A DNA stretch of 59,137 nt, taken from assembly GCA_015056795.1 (NCBI GenBank), contig SVFO01000010.1, positions 59,580 to 118,716 of the forward strand, written 5' to 3'. How positions within the stretch are numbered: position 1 is the first letter of the stretch; each line of letters begins with the position of its first letter. The position numbers and the translations under genes were made by a program. Shown in pieces: positions 51,650 to 59,137 of the stretch. A model generated the notes under the pieces. The model saw only the letters and a program-made list of their open reading frames with translations. It had not been told where the DNA came from and did no database searches. The stretch comes from Lachnospiraceae bacterium. GTDB taxonomy: Bacteria; Bacillota; Clostridia; Lachnospirales; Lachnospiraceae.

Positions 51650-52801
51650 TCAATAATTCTTTTCAAGACATACATTACTCAAAAGAATCCAGTTAGTTCC
51701 GCTAATCATCTTATATTCGTAAAGTTGACTATAACACTTCAACTCCACAAGTTTAATCCCGGCAATGTCAAACGAAAACTGCACAGGTTCTTCCGTGTTC
51801 TTTGCAGTTATTTCTCCTATTTTATTTCCATCTCCCCAAACTTCAAGTTTTGATCTTTTCTCACCCATCGTATCCGTTTTTCTCCAACTAAACGGTAAAT
51901 ACACGGATCCGGTAATCTTATCGTATTCTCCCGTCATCACATACGACAGGGTACGCCCTTTTGACCCATTTTCTGTACCTTCCCAGGATATTTTTGTAAC
52001 ATTCGGCACTTCATATCCATTAACATCCGTTCCTGTTAATCCTTCTTCAATTCCCTGGATTCCATATTCGTCTTTGTTCCTCTTGTAATTTGCAAGAGAA
52101 AAAGGCAATGGTCTCAACTGTTGTATGTACTCGCGTTCAGCTAATAGTTTTTCATTATTCGGTAATAGCTTTAAGGCCATATTTAATTCTTCTAAAGCCT
52201 TATCTATACCATCAGCATGCAAGATTGCATCAACATTGTTCATTGTTTCAGCAACAAAATATTGCTCAATTACCTTTGTTTTCGCAAATACTTCTTCGTC
52301 TGCCTTTAACTCCTTACTGACTTCATTAATCGTCTTCATAGCTCCCGTGTAGTTTTGCTCTTTTTCATCAAGTTCTATTTCCTGAATGAAAGCTATTTTT
52401 TCTATTTGAAATCTCGCATCATTTATCTGTGCATTTTTCCCAAACAGACTTTCTGCCGTGTCAAGCATTGCATTTGCATCTAGTTTTTTCCCGTCGTTAA
52501 CCAAGTTCATTGCTTTTTCAATGTACTCAGCTATTTTCTGACTATTTTCATCCTCTTTAGTTGATGCTTCCTTTGATTCGTCCGCATCCATCTCCGAAGA
52601 TGTTGCGCCGGATAAATCCTCTGAACTTGATTCAGTTGATTCTTTTGACGATTCCTCTGATGATTTTTCGGATAATTCCGACTTTTCAGAAACAGTTTCA
52701 TTAAACATATTGCTGGTATTCTTTGCATCCGAGCATGCAACAAATGCCATGCAACCTAATACCAATACGCATATTGTTGCAATCTTCTTTAATTTCATCA
52801 T
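51650..52801 (-). CDS. Lipoprotein with helical repeat and NPCBM-like domain
   Basis: A 383-residue lipoprotein: signal peptide ending AFVAC, a Ser/Glu-rich linker (about 30-90), a helical TPR-like region (about 90-235: ALEELNMALKLLPNNEKLLA) and a beta-rich C-terminal domain (TGSVYLPFSWRKTDTMGEKR, LEVWGDGNKIGEI, FDIAGIKLVELKC) like NPCBM carbohydrate-binding modules. Probably binds glycans or wall polymers. AAGG lies near the double ATG at 52801/52798. Part of the DUF5050 operon. Confidence 0.8.
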   Translation of the reverse strand: MMKLKKIATICVLVLGCMAFVACSDAKNTSNMFNETVSEKSELSEKSSEESSKESTESSSEDLSGATSSEMDADESKEASTKEDENSQKIAEYIEKAMNLVNDGKKLDANAMLDTAESLFGKNAQINDARFQIEKIAFIQEIELDEKEQNYTGAMKTINEVSKELKADEEVFAKTKVIEQYFVAETMNNVDAILHADGIDKALEELNMALKLLPNNEKLLAEREYIQQLRPLPFSLANYKRNKDEYGIQGIEEGLTGTDVNGYEVPNVTKISWEGTENGSKGRTLSYVMTGEYDKITGSVYLPFSWRKTDTMGEKRSKLEVWGDGNKIGEITAKNTEEPVQFSFDIAGIKLVELKCYSQLYEYKMISGTNWILLSNVCLEKNY

Positions 52802-52895
52802 ATCCTTATACCTCACTCTCAAGATGGTGTGTCTCACAAAACATATCTTATAATTTCATGTAACTTTCTACTAAATCTCGTTTGACGGACATATA

Positions 52896-53003
52896 TTATT
52901 GTTTCTTCGCTTCTGTGGAATCTTTAATGCTTACGCTACATTTGGGACAGAACTCCGCATTGTTTTATTTTTTTACGACACATAGGACACTTGATTTTTC
53001 GCT
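52896..53003 (-). pseudogene. Decayed zinc-ribbon remnant
   Basis: Minus strand: IKCPMCRKKI (about 52992-52963) in one frame and NAEFCPKCSVSIKDSTEAKK (to 52896) in another make a complete CxxC..CxxC zinc ribbon if one frame shift in the AAAAAAA tract is undone. No start codon. Lies between the DUF5050 gene and the NPCBM-like lipoprotein gene. Confidence 0.5.
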
Positions 53004-53024
53004 ATCTCCAATCAAATCATGTTA

Positions 53025-54317
53025 TTAAGGAAACATCCAATTTACTTTTTCAAAATCCTTTCCGTTTGGTTTCACACGAAAAAGCTCTTTTTCACCTTGC
53101 AATCTGTAATAAATATAATCATCGAATCCTGCAATAATAAAACTTGGTGCATCACCATTGATCCTATTTGTATTGTAGGTTTTAAAACTATAACACTCAA
53201 ATTGATTATTCAGGTATCTATACACTAACATATTCTTATAGTCATAATAGCTAGGATAAAAACTTGCTAACAGTTCGCCTTCTTTATATTTGGGATAATT
53301 TTTTTCAAAATACTGTCGTTCCCAAGTATCACAATCAACATATAAGCCCCTGTCTTTCCAATACTCTTGTCCATTCTTACTGTCATTCCATGCATGTTTG
53401 AAGTAAAACAATCTTTGATCACCAATTAGCATTGTTGGGAGCGAATTTACATGCATAAACTCCCCATCTGAAGTCTTTATAGCTGTTTTTGTTTTTTTCT
53501 TAACATCAACCAACCAACATTCTTGATTTGCACTTCCTTCACATTTGTCAATAATTATTTGGTTTTCAAATCCACAATAAAGATCGCTCCCACCATAATT
53601 ATGATTTGTTGAGTTTAACTCTATAAAATCAAGCATTTCTTTTTGGTTTGTATTAACATCCATACTTGCCAGATAATGACTAAACATACTTGCACTTTCC
53701 TGTTTTGTCGCAATATAATATACCTTATCTCCAATTATATGGAAAGAAGCAACACCGTCATTATCATATGTGTTCATTTCCTCTGCATCGATTAATTTTT
53801 CTATTACATTTCCGTCCGTGCGTATTCTATAAAGTCCATCAAAATCTATACAAAAATATATCCAGTCCTTTACAACCGCAATTCTTATCTTTTTACCATC
53901 ATATGTTTCATGTATGTCATACAACACCTGTATGTCATTTGCCTTTCCTCCTATAGGCATTTTGTAAATTTTTGTATAATTGGAATAATATAACCATTGA
54001 TCCTGCACTACAAAATTATTATAATATCCTGAACGATTCCAATCCTCTGCCTGTCCATAGCCATAATAATTCTCATGACCTTCACGCCAATCTGAATGGA
54101 ATCCTTCCTCTACAAGTCCCTGACTCACATATCCAGGATCATTTGTGGATACTTTATTTAAACCTGTATTTACTTCATCTTTTCCCTGTGTTTGCGTTAC
54201 GAAAGGCACTGAAATATTATAGTCCTTCATGAATGTCTCAACATCGCTACAACCGGCCAATCCAACGACAATACATACACACATTATCATTAGTAAAATT
54301 CTTTTTGTTTTCATCAT
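53025..54317 (-). CDS. DUF5050 lipoprotein, second tandem copy
   Basis: A 430-residue lipoprotein (lipobox VGLAGC) with a beta-propeller-like DUF5050 region: WLYYSNYTKIYKMPIGGKAN, AVVKDWIYFCIDFDGLYRIR and FHIIGDKVYYIATK. It is a close paralogue of the upstream protein; GFHSDWREGHENYYGYGQ and EDWNRSG recur almost unchanged, and both end in W-M-Y/F-P. It lacks the paralogue's long low-complexity linker. The gap to the upstream stop is 16 nt, so one transcript. Confidence 0.85.
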   Translation of the reverse strand: MMKTKRILLMIMCVCIVVGLAGCSDVETFMKDYNISVPFVTQTQGKDEVNTGLNKVSTNDPGYVSQGLVEEGFHSDWREGHENYYGYGQAEDWNRSGYYNNFVVQDQWLYYSNYTKIYKMPIGGKANDIQVLYDIHETYDGKKIRIAVVKDWIYFCIDFDGLYRIRTDGNVIEKLIDAEEMNTYDNDGVASFHIIGDKVYYIATKQESASMFSHYLASMDVNTNQKEMLDFIELNSTNHNYGGSDLYCGFENQIIIDKCEGSANQECWLVDVKKKTKTAIKTSDGEFMHVNSLPTMLIGDQRLFYFKHAWNDSKNGQEYWKDRGLYVDCDTWERQYFEKNYPKYKEGELLASFYPSYYDYKNMLVYRYLNNQFECYSFKTYNTNRINGDAPSFIIAGFDDYIYYRLQGEKELFRVKPNGKDFEKVNWMFP

Positions 54318-54333
54318 ATTCTTCTCTCCCTTT

Positions 54334-55917
54334 TTATGGATACATCCATTCTACTTCTTCATAACCCGTTCCATCTGGTCTTACCCTATATTGAACAAAC
54401 CAAGGATGATAAGTACTGTAATACACATATTCGTCAAAGCCTGCAATCAACACCCTTGCAGAATCTCCATTTATTCTTTTCCATGTTTGATTTCCTTCGA
54501 TTGAATCATCAAGATAACTAAGTTCCCCTTTTATGTTTGCATACGCTATTTTATTTTTGAGATCCCAATAAAGACGCTTAAAAATTTTATCGCTTTCCGA
54601 CATAGGATAATTGGTTATTTGTGTATTTATTTCCCAAGTATCCATATTTATCGTAGCCGTTTTATAATCAAAGTTATACTCATATTCTTCTTGGATATCT
54701 AATTCAAAAATCATATCTCTTCCATGGAGTCTGGGCATACTTCCAAATCCAACAATAGTCTTTGCCATGCACCTATCCACATTCCAAATAAATATTGCAT
54801 TTTCTTCTTTCCATTTCGAATAAATGATCAATTGATTTTCAAATCCAGCTAATATACGATCATTTTCGCTAACGGTCGTCCAATACTTTGTTTGATTGGT
54901 ATCAATATCGTAATATGATATACTATAGTTTTTCTTTCCACCTTCTTTAGATATGTAATAAATCTTATCCCCAATAATATGAAAACAAGCACTGTAACAG
55001 CACTCATTGTCAAAAAGTGCATAATACCCAAGCCCATCATAATCAAAATAGCTATCGGTAATCATTTGTTCCTTGTCTAACAATTTCTGCAATTTAGTTC
55101 CATCAGTTCTGATCTTGTAGAGACCATCATAAGTCCGGCAAAAGAAGACCCAATCCTTGACCACAGCTATTCTTAATGGGGCAAGATTTTCATCATATTC
55201 GCTTTTGCTGTCATATATTATTTGAACATCTGCCGCTTTTCCCCCAATCGGCATTTTATAAATTTTGCTGCCACTGGAATAATAAAGCCATTGATCTTGT
55301 ACTACAAAATTCTGTTGCCGTCCAGAACGGTTCCAGTCCTCAGTTTGTCCATAGCCATAATAATTCTCATATCCTTCTCGCCAATCTGATTGAAAGCCAT
55401 CCCCCGACTGTCCCTGCTTGACATCATCATTATTATTCTTATTCTCTTTTGTAGTGTTCTTCTCCGTATTTTGATTAGTTTGATTGTTTGTTTTAGTTTC
55501 TGTTTTAATTTCTGTTTTATTGTCTGTCGTGTTTTTCGTCTTGTTCTCCGTAACATTGTTACTCTTATCAGTCTTGCTACCGGAATTTGCGCTATTTGGG
55601 GGATCAGTTGCTTCACTTTTTGTGGATTCTTCTTTCGCTAAATCTTTAGTCTTCCCTTCGTCGCTTTCTTGGACCGCGGCTTCCAGGGTCTCCTTCTCTT
55701 CAGTAGAAGCACTCGTTTCTACCATTAAGTTATCCTGAGTTCCATCCACTTCGCTCTTACTGCCATCATTGCTCTGCCATGGGAATTCAAACGGTAACGA
55801 GACATTATTGTCTTCCAAAAATGTCTCAATATTGCTGCATCCGGTTAGTCCAAGGAACAAACCTAACCCTGCAAAAATCATTATTACTTTTCCAACTCTT
55901 TTCAATAATTGTTTCAT
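54334..55917 (-). CDS. DUF5050 lipoprotein with Asn/Thr/Lys-rich linker
   Basis: A 527-residue lipoprotein. The signal peptide ends GLTGC; a linker of about 130 residues (60-185) is built from Glu, Lys, Thr and Asn (NKTEIKTETKTNNQTNQNTE). The C-terminal DUF5050 propeller has WLYYSSGSKIYKMPIGGKAA, VVKDWVFFCRTYDGLYKIRT and IIGDKIYYISKEG. The linker probably spans the wall. AGGGG lies 8 nt before ATG 55917. First gene behind the copy B promoter. Confidence 0.85.
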   Translation of the reverse strand: MKQLLKRVGKVIMIFAGLGLFLGLTGCSNIETFLEDNNVSLPFEFPWQSNDGSKSEVDGTQDNLMVETSASTEEKETLEAAVQESDEGKTKDLAKEESTKSEATDPPNSANSGSKTDKSNNVTENKTKNTTDNKTEIKTETKTNNQTNQNTEKNTTKENKNNNDDVKQGQSGDGFQSDWREGYENYYGYGQTEDWNRSGRQQNFVVQDQWLYYSSGSKIYKMPIGGKAADVQIIYDSKSEYDENLAPLRIAVVKDWVFFCRTYDGLYKIRTDGTKLQKLLDKEQMITDSYFDYDGLGYYALFDNECCYSACFHIIGDKIYYISKEGGKKNYSISYYDIDTNQTKYWTTVSENDRILAGFENQLIIYSKWKEENAIFIWNVDRCMAKTIVGFGSMPRLHGRDMIFELDIQEEYEYNFDYKTATINMDTWEINTQITNYPMSESDKIFKRLYWDLKNKIAYANIKGELSYLDDSIEGNQTWKRINGDSARVLIAGFDEYVYYSTYHPWFVQYRVRPDGTGYEEVEWMYP

Positions 55918-55963
55918 CACATAATCCCCTCGTAAAATAAAAATCAAATTATCGGGCATGTCA

Positions 55964-56014
55964 TTAGCCGATATTGGCTAATAGCATTATAAGCCAATAT
56001 CGGCTAACATTCAA
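55964..56014 (-). promoter_or_regulatory. Island promoter-operator, copy B
   Basis: Minus strand: TTGAAT (56014-56009), a 17-bp spacer and TATAAT (55991-55986). A perfect inverted repeat, TTAGCCGATATTGGCT (55964-55979) and AGCCAATATCGGCTAA (55992-56007), straddles the -10. It drives the DUF5050 operon and lies 17 nt from the divergent XRE gene. A repressor here would exclude RNA polymerase. Confidence 0.9.
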
Positions 56015-56030
56015 GTAAAAGGTGATAGAA

Positions 56031-56246
56031 ATGATTCTGTATGATCGTTTATGGCAAACAATGAAGGAAAAGAATATTAGTCAATATGCGCTAATCAATA
56101 AATATAAAATCAGCGCCGGGCAACTAACAAGGCTTAGAAAAAATGAGAGCGTTACCACACATACGATTGACATGCTTTGTGATATTTTGAATTGCAATGT
56201 GGAAGACGTAATGGAATATCAAAAGGATTCTTCCATTCAAAAATAA
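56031..56246 (+). CDS. Small XRE/Cro-type regulator
   Basis: A 71-residue HTH protein: LWQTMKEKNISQYALINKYK, then ISAGQLTRLRKNESVTTHTI and MLCDILNCNVEDVME, the full HTH_26/XRE fold without an effector domain. AAGGTG precedes ATG 56031; a GTG at 56022 is possible. Divergent from the DUF5050 operon with the inverted repeat between them, the best candidate for the protein binding copies A and B. Confidence 0.9.
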   Translation: MILYDRLWQTMKEKNISQYALINKYKISAGQLTRLRKNESVTTHTIDMLCDILNCNVEDVMEYQKDSSIQK

Positions 56247-56247
56247 A

Positions 56248-56289
56248 ACCTTCAGTATCTTCGTCAAAGAAGATACTGAAGGTTTTTAT
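56248..56289 (+). terminator. Terminator of the XRE gene
   Basis: ACCTTCAGTATCTTC (56248-56262) and GAAGATACTGAAGGT (56269-56283) form a perfect 15-bp stem with a 6-nt loop, then TTTTAT. Confidence 0.93.
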
Positions 56290-56718
56290 ATTTTCCATTA
56301 GATAAATGCGAATGGGAACCGCGATAAGCCGAGCGTGTGAAAGTTTTTCTGTAAATGAGATATCCTAAGATAATTAACAAGCTGGATAATGGCAAAATCC
56401 ATTGTTCAGCTTGTTTTGACTATACGTAATCCCGTTGCTTTTGTCAAGAATTATGTTAGAATACATATTATATTTCAGTTTAACGCGCTATAAAAAATGG
56501 GGAGAGGAAACATATTTTGATGCGCATTATTACAAACTGAACTTAGAGTAATAAAGATGACAGAATGCTTAGAGCAGAATTAACATAATAGTACAAAAAA
56601 GGGAAGCCACTTTGGTTTCCCTTATATATTATACCATAATAGCGGGTGAAATTAAAGCCTTATAATTTGTCGCAGGCGCAGATATAATTGCATCATAATG
56701 TTTTAGGGAGGGCTATTT
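56290..56718. other. Intergenic stretch with one hairpin
   Basis: No gene seen. AAGGGAAGCCA (56599-56609) and TGGTTTCCCTT (56613-56623) form an 11-bp stem with one G-U pair; the T-run lies on the minus strand, so it works as a minus-strand terminator although no minus-strand gene is visible to its right. Otherwise AT-rich. TTTAACGCGCT (56477-56487) is the exact inverse of the last 11 bases of the window. Confidence 0.5.
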
Positions 56719-57555
56719 ATGAAGTATATGACTTTCAATTCTTCATGTACATATGCCGGTTTAGCAAATATGCTCATGGAGAAAAACATTGATGTCGAAG
56801 ATTATGAGATTGCGTTGGAGATGAAACTTCCATTTTTTATTGAAAGGAATGAGGATGTTTTCTCGACCGGCCCGCTTTTGCAGTCTAAAAAATGGTTTGA
56901 TCTATATTTGAATCCCCGCGGATTTGAGATGGTTGAAGACTGGGTAGACAACACAGAAATGTTTGATTTTCTGCAAACAAAGGACCAAGCTTTGCTTGGT
57001 ATAAGAATGCAGAATGGACGTAACGCCTATCATGCAGTTGTATATCGAGGAATGAAAGAAGGAAAAGAGGAATTTATCAACAACAAACATGAAGGGAGCA
57101 CAGAACCTGATAAGTTCAAATTCACCAGAGATGAACTTATCAATTGTTTACGAGGCAAGACCAGAGTTGGTACTTTGAAAACATGTATTAAGAAAGAAGC
57201 GGATTTGAAGCCGTTGTTGGAACAGTCTATACAAAATTTGTGCGATTTACAAAGCGAATTCGACGAATTCTGTAAAATACCCAGAACAAATGCAGAAATA
57301 TTGGAAAAAGAGGAAGGATTGTTTCGACCGATACTGCTTGATGGGCCTTCGATGATGAAGTTACTGAGACAGAATGAATTGTATGAAGACATGCGAACAC
57401 TACAAAAGGTGTTTGTCGACATTGCTTTTAAAGAAAAAGCTGATAATATACTGCTGGCTGAACGTTTTGACATGGATCTGCTTCATAGTATATGTGAAAG
57501 ATGGCGTATCCTAATTAGTCAGGAATTGAAAATGTTAACGAGAGGGATGAATTAA
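56719..57555 (+). CDS. C39-like cysteine-peptidase-fold protein
   Basis: A 278-residue cytoplasmic protein. Residues 1-125 fit a papain-like C39/BtrH_N pattern: SSCTYAGLANML with Cys10, AYHAVVYRG with His105 and a following Asn/Asp region. The C-terminal 150 residues are helical (KKEADLKPLLEQSIQNLCDL). BtrH-like domains act as acyltransferases or peptidases on carrier-bound peptides. GGGAGGG precedes the start at 6 nt. Stop and next start overlap (TAATG), so it works with the aldo/keto reductase. No carrier protein or precursor peptide is visible nearby. Confidence 0.7.
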   Translation: MKYMTFNSSCTYAGLANMLMEKNIDVEDYEIALEMKLPFFIERNEDVFSTGPLLQSKKWFDLYLNPRGFEMVEDWVDNTEMFDFLQTKDQALLGIRMQNGRNAYHAVVYRGMKEGKEEFINNKHEGSTEPDKFKFTRDELINCLRGKTRVGTLKTCIKKEADLKPLLEQSIQNLCDLQSEFDEFCKIPRTNAEILEKEEGLFRPILLDGPSMMKLLRQNELYEDMRTLQKVFVDIAFKEKADNILLAERFDMDLLHSICERWRILISQELKMLTRGMN

Positions 57556-58505
57556 TGCAGATAAAAGGATATTCAAATAAAGAAATGTCAAGAATTGCGC
57601 TGGGAACACATCTCGGTGATGCAAATGACGAAGTATCCGCTTCGTATCGGAATGCTATCAAATATGCTGTACAAAATGGTATCTATACTATTGATGGAGC
57701 AATCAATTATCGAGGTATGCGCTCGGAAAAGGATGAAGGAATTGCCATTAGAGAGCTTATTGAAAGCGGAATTGTTAAGAGAGAGGATATTGTTGTAACT
57801 TCTAAGGCCGGTTTACTGTTTGGGGATATAACCGAGAGAATGAATCCAAAGATGTATCTTGAAAATATCTTAAAACCGCAGGGGATAACAGAATCAGATT
57901 TTTCTGAATATGACGGTCTTAGACAAACTTTAAATCCGGCATTTTACGAGATTGCGCTTAACAAGAGCTTAGAAAACCTTGGCCTTGAAACTCTTGATCT
58001 GCACTACATCCATATTCCGGAAATCACACGTGCCGGAATGGATGAAACAGTTTTCTATGATGAAATGGAGAAGCTGTTTGCTTGGTATGAGGGTAAGGTG
58101 ACGGAAAATAAGATCAGAAATTATGGTATCGCTCTTGAATTTATGGGAGAAGAACCGGAGGATGTAAAGTGGCACTTTGAGCTTGAAGAGTTGAAAAGGC
58201 GTGCGGACATAGTAGCTGGCGGGAAAAGCCATTTAAAGTACGTTATTTTTGAGTACAACATGCTTTGCCCTTATCCTCGGACAGTACTTAGCCAGCATGT
58301 TAATGGAGAAGCATTGACTCTTGCCGAGGCATGTCACAAGCTGGGCTTTAATACCGTAGCAAGTATGCCTCTAGCTATGGGTGATGCGTTAAAAGAACAC
58401 TCCCTAAATGAACTTTTGGAATTTGCTTTGGATGGTTGTGACCATATAATTGTCGGTAGCAAAAATACAGATCACATAAAAGAACTGCTTTCATTTTTAG
58501 AGTAG
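57555..58505 (+). CDS. Aldo/keto reductase family protein
   Basis: A 316-residue TIM-barrel oxidoreductase. The catalytic tetrad is visible: Asp47 and Tyr52 in TIDGAINYRGMRSE, Lys84 in VTSKAG, His in LDLHYIHIPE. The cofactor end HIIVGSKNTDHIKELL fits NADPH binding. The usual YGxSE is YRGMRSE and an insert follows VTSKAG, so it is a divergent subfamily. Substrate unknown; probably acts on a product linked to the upstream protein. GAGAGGG lies 8 nt before the start. Confidence 0.85.
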   Translation: MQIKGYSNKEMSRIALGTHLGDANDEVSASYRNAIKYAVQNGIYTIDGAINYRGMRSEKDEGIAIRELIESGIVKREDIVVTSKAGLLFGDITERMNPKMYLENILKPQGITESDFSEYDGLRQTLNPAFYEIALNKSLENLGLETLDLHYIHIPEITRAGMDETVFYDEMEKLFAWYEGKVTENKIRNYGIALEFMGEEPEDVKWHFELEELKRRADIVAGGKSHLKYVIFEYNMLCPYPRTVLSQHVNGEALTLAEACHKLGFNTVASMPLAMGDALKEHSLNELLEFALDGCDHIIVGSKNTDHIKELLSFLE

Positions 58506-59137
58506 CGCGAGGGGTTCCCTAGGGGGTTCCCTTTCGGGGGACGGCGTCAGAATCTCCTTTCTTACTTGGTTTGTGAGATTCTGAAAAAATTCAAGTCTTT
58601 TTGATGGAAGCAAGCATACTATCTTTTGCTTTGGCAGTGATGTCATGGAAGAAAGCCGCGACTTAGAGCACGTAATGAAACTGGCAAGGAGTTATTATTC
58701 TCTGAAGCGCAGTGATAATCCGCTGATAGAGGTTTTGGCATACGGGGATAATCATATTGTTAAGGAAATTCCGGTAGAATAAAGAATACTAAAATAGCTC
58801 TGCAATATCTTGATGAATTGCGAGCGGAGTTGCCATAACCAAATTTGAAAATAAGCATTTCAACAGCCGATTACCATTTGGTGTTATGTCGTGTTACAGG
58901 GATTTCTTTCCCTTGCTTTTGCCCTTATAATGATTCGGTAATCATATGAAATCATATAACACAAGGGAAAACATAAGGGAAAGCACACTTGCATAAATCG
59001 CAGTAATTTCAAAGGGTTTAGGCTATGCCGATAACAGATTATAACAGCAGGTGAAGCGTGAAAAAAGCAAGCACTTCCAATCGGAATATAATGTGATTGC
59101 GAAGCACTTGTGCCCCAATTGTTAACAGCGCGTTAAA
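58506..59137. other. Non-genic tail with coding remnants and inverted repeats
   Basis: CAGAATCTC / GAGATTCTG (58548-58556 / 58575-58583) forms a hairpin without T-run. A pair of imperfect arms (58905-58928 / 58961-58984; each with two CCCTT units) flanks an AT-rich centre. Near 58782-58838 a frame without start reads NTKIALQYLDELRAELP. This looks like the scarred edge of a former mobile element, but no integrase is in view. Confidence 0.4.
58645..58782 (+). pseudogene. 45-residue coding remnant
   Basis: An ATG frame encoding MEESRDLEHVMKLARSYYSL and ending DNHIVKEIPVE. The same frame extends upstream (DGSKHTIFCFGSDV) to a stop without another start, and no ribosome site is present, so this is likely the tail of a lost gene. 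Family not recognised. Confidence 0.35.

Noticed and set aside
55302..55616. 104-residue basic frame within the DUF5050 gene
   Set aside because: Shadow of the low-complexity Thr/Asn/Lys linker; no start context.
56477..59137. TTTAACGCGCT (56477-56487) and AGCGCGTTAAA (59127-59137) as terminal inverted repeats of a mobile element
   Set aside because: Eleven bases is expected by chance many times in a window this size, and no transposase or target duplication supports it.

Overview
The window looks like the chromosome of a spore-forming clostridial Firmicute, most likely a member of the Lachnospiraceae. The reasons are the spore maturation pair spmA/spmB, strong AGGAGG-type ribosome binding sites, sigma-A promoters with 17-bp spacers, a YtrA-type GntR/ABC operon, an ECF sigma/serpin pair, and DUF5050 and DUF5685 proteins. 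No rRNA, tRNA or CRISPR array was seen. The organism assignment is inference from gene content.

Layout. 0.4-5.1 kb: DUF885 metallopeptidase-like protein, AraC/cupin regulator, spmB-spmA, acpP. 5.2-10.3 kb (minus): a MoxR ATPase / DUF58 / transglutaminase operon ending in a metallophosphoesterase. 10.8-18.3 kb (plus): hflK-hflC, a membrane EAL protein with a degenerate GGDEF domain, a CapA-like lipoprotein and a polytopic membrane protein. 18.5-23.8 kb: a YtrA-type GntR repressor with a textbook operator, an ABC ATPase, a large permease and a VanZ-domain protein. 23.8-28.8 kb: zinc-dependent phospholipase-like protein, GNAT protein, cyclophilin and a membrane-anchored GH5 glycanase. 28.9-32.2 kb (minus): an ECF sigma factor translationally coupled to a transmembrane serpin, then GtrA and a small membrane protein. 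32.3-39.3 kb (minus): lipoprotein, FtsX-type permease, ATPase, second permease, lipoprotein, histidine kinase, small protein and response regulator, with twin palindromic operators in front of the first permease. 39.6-44.6 kb: a COG3044-type ATPase converging on two coupled MutS-like ATPases.

44.7-56.3 kb is a visibly AT-richer accessory island, nearly all on the minus strand. It holds a U32-like protein, a 25-cysteine protein coupled to a DUF5685 protein, zinc-ribbon membrane proteins (intact and decayed), a dead IS3-type transposase, a metallopeptidase remnant, three lipoproteins (two of them tandem DUF5050 paralogues) and a small XRE regulator. An almost identical promoter with an embedded inverted repeat sits in front of both the U32-like gene and the DUF5050 operon, next to the XRE gene. 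This suggests one regulon spanning the island. 56.7-58.5 kb carries a cysteine-peptidase-like protein coupled to an aldo/keto reductase, and the last 600 bases hold coding remnants and inverted repeats.

Scattered between genes are at least five copies of a nested palindromic element with conserved CTCGGGG/CCCCGAG ends and exchangeable inner hairpins, plus one unrelated 168-bp palindrome. The best candidates for undescribed biology are the island regulon with its Cys-rich/DUF5685 pair, the sigma/serpin pair, and the modular palindromic element family.
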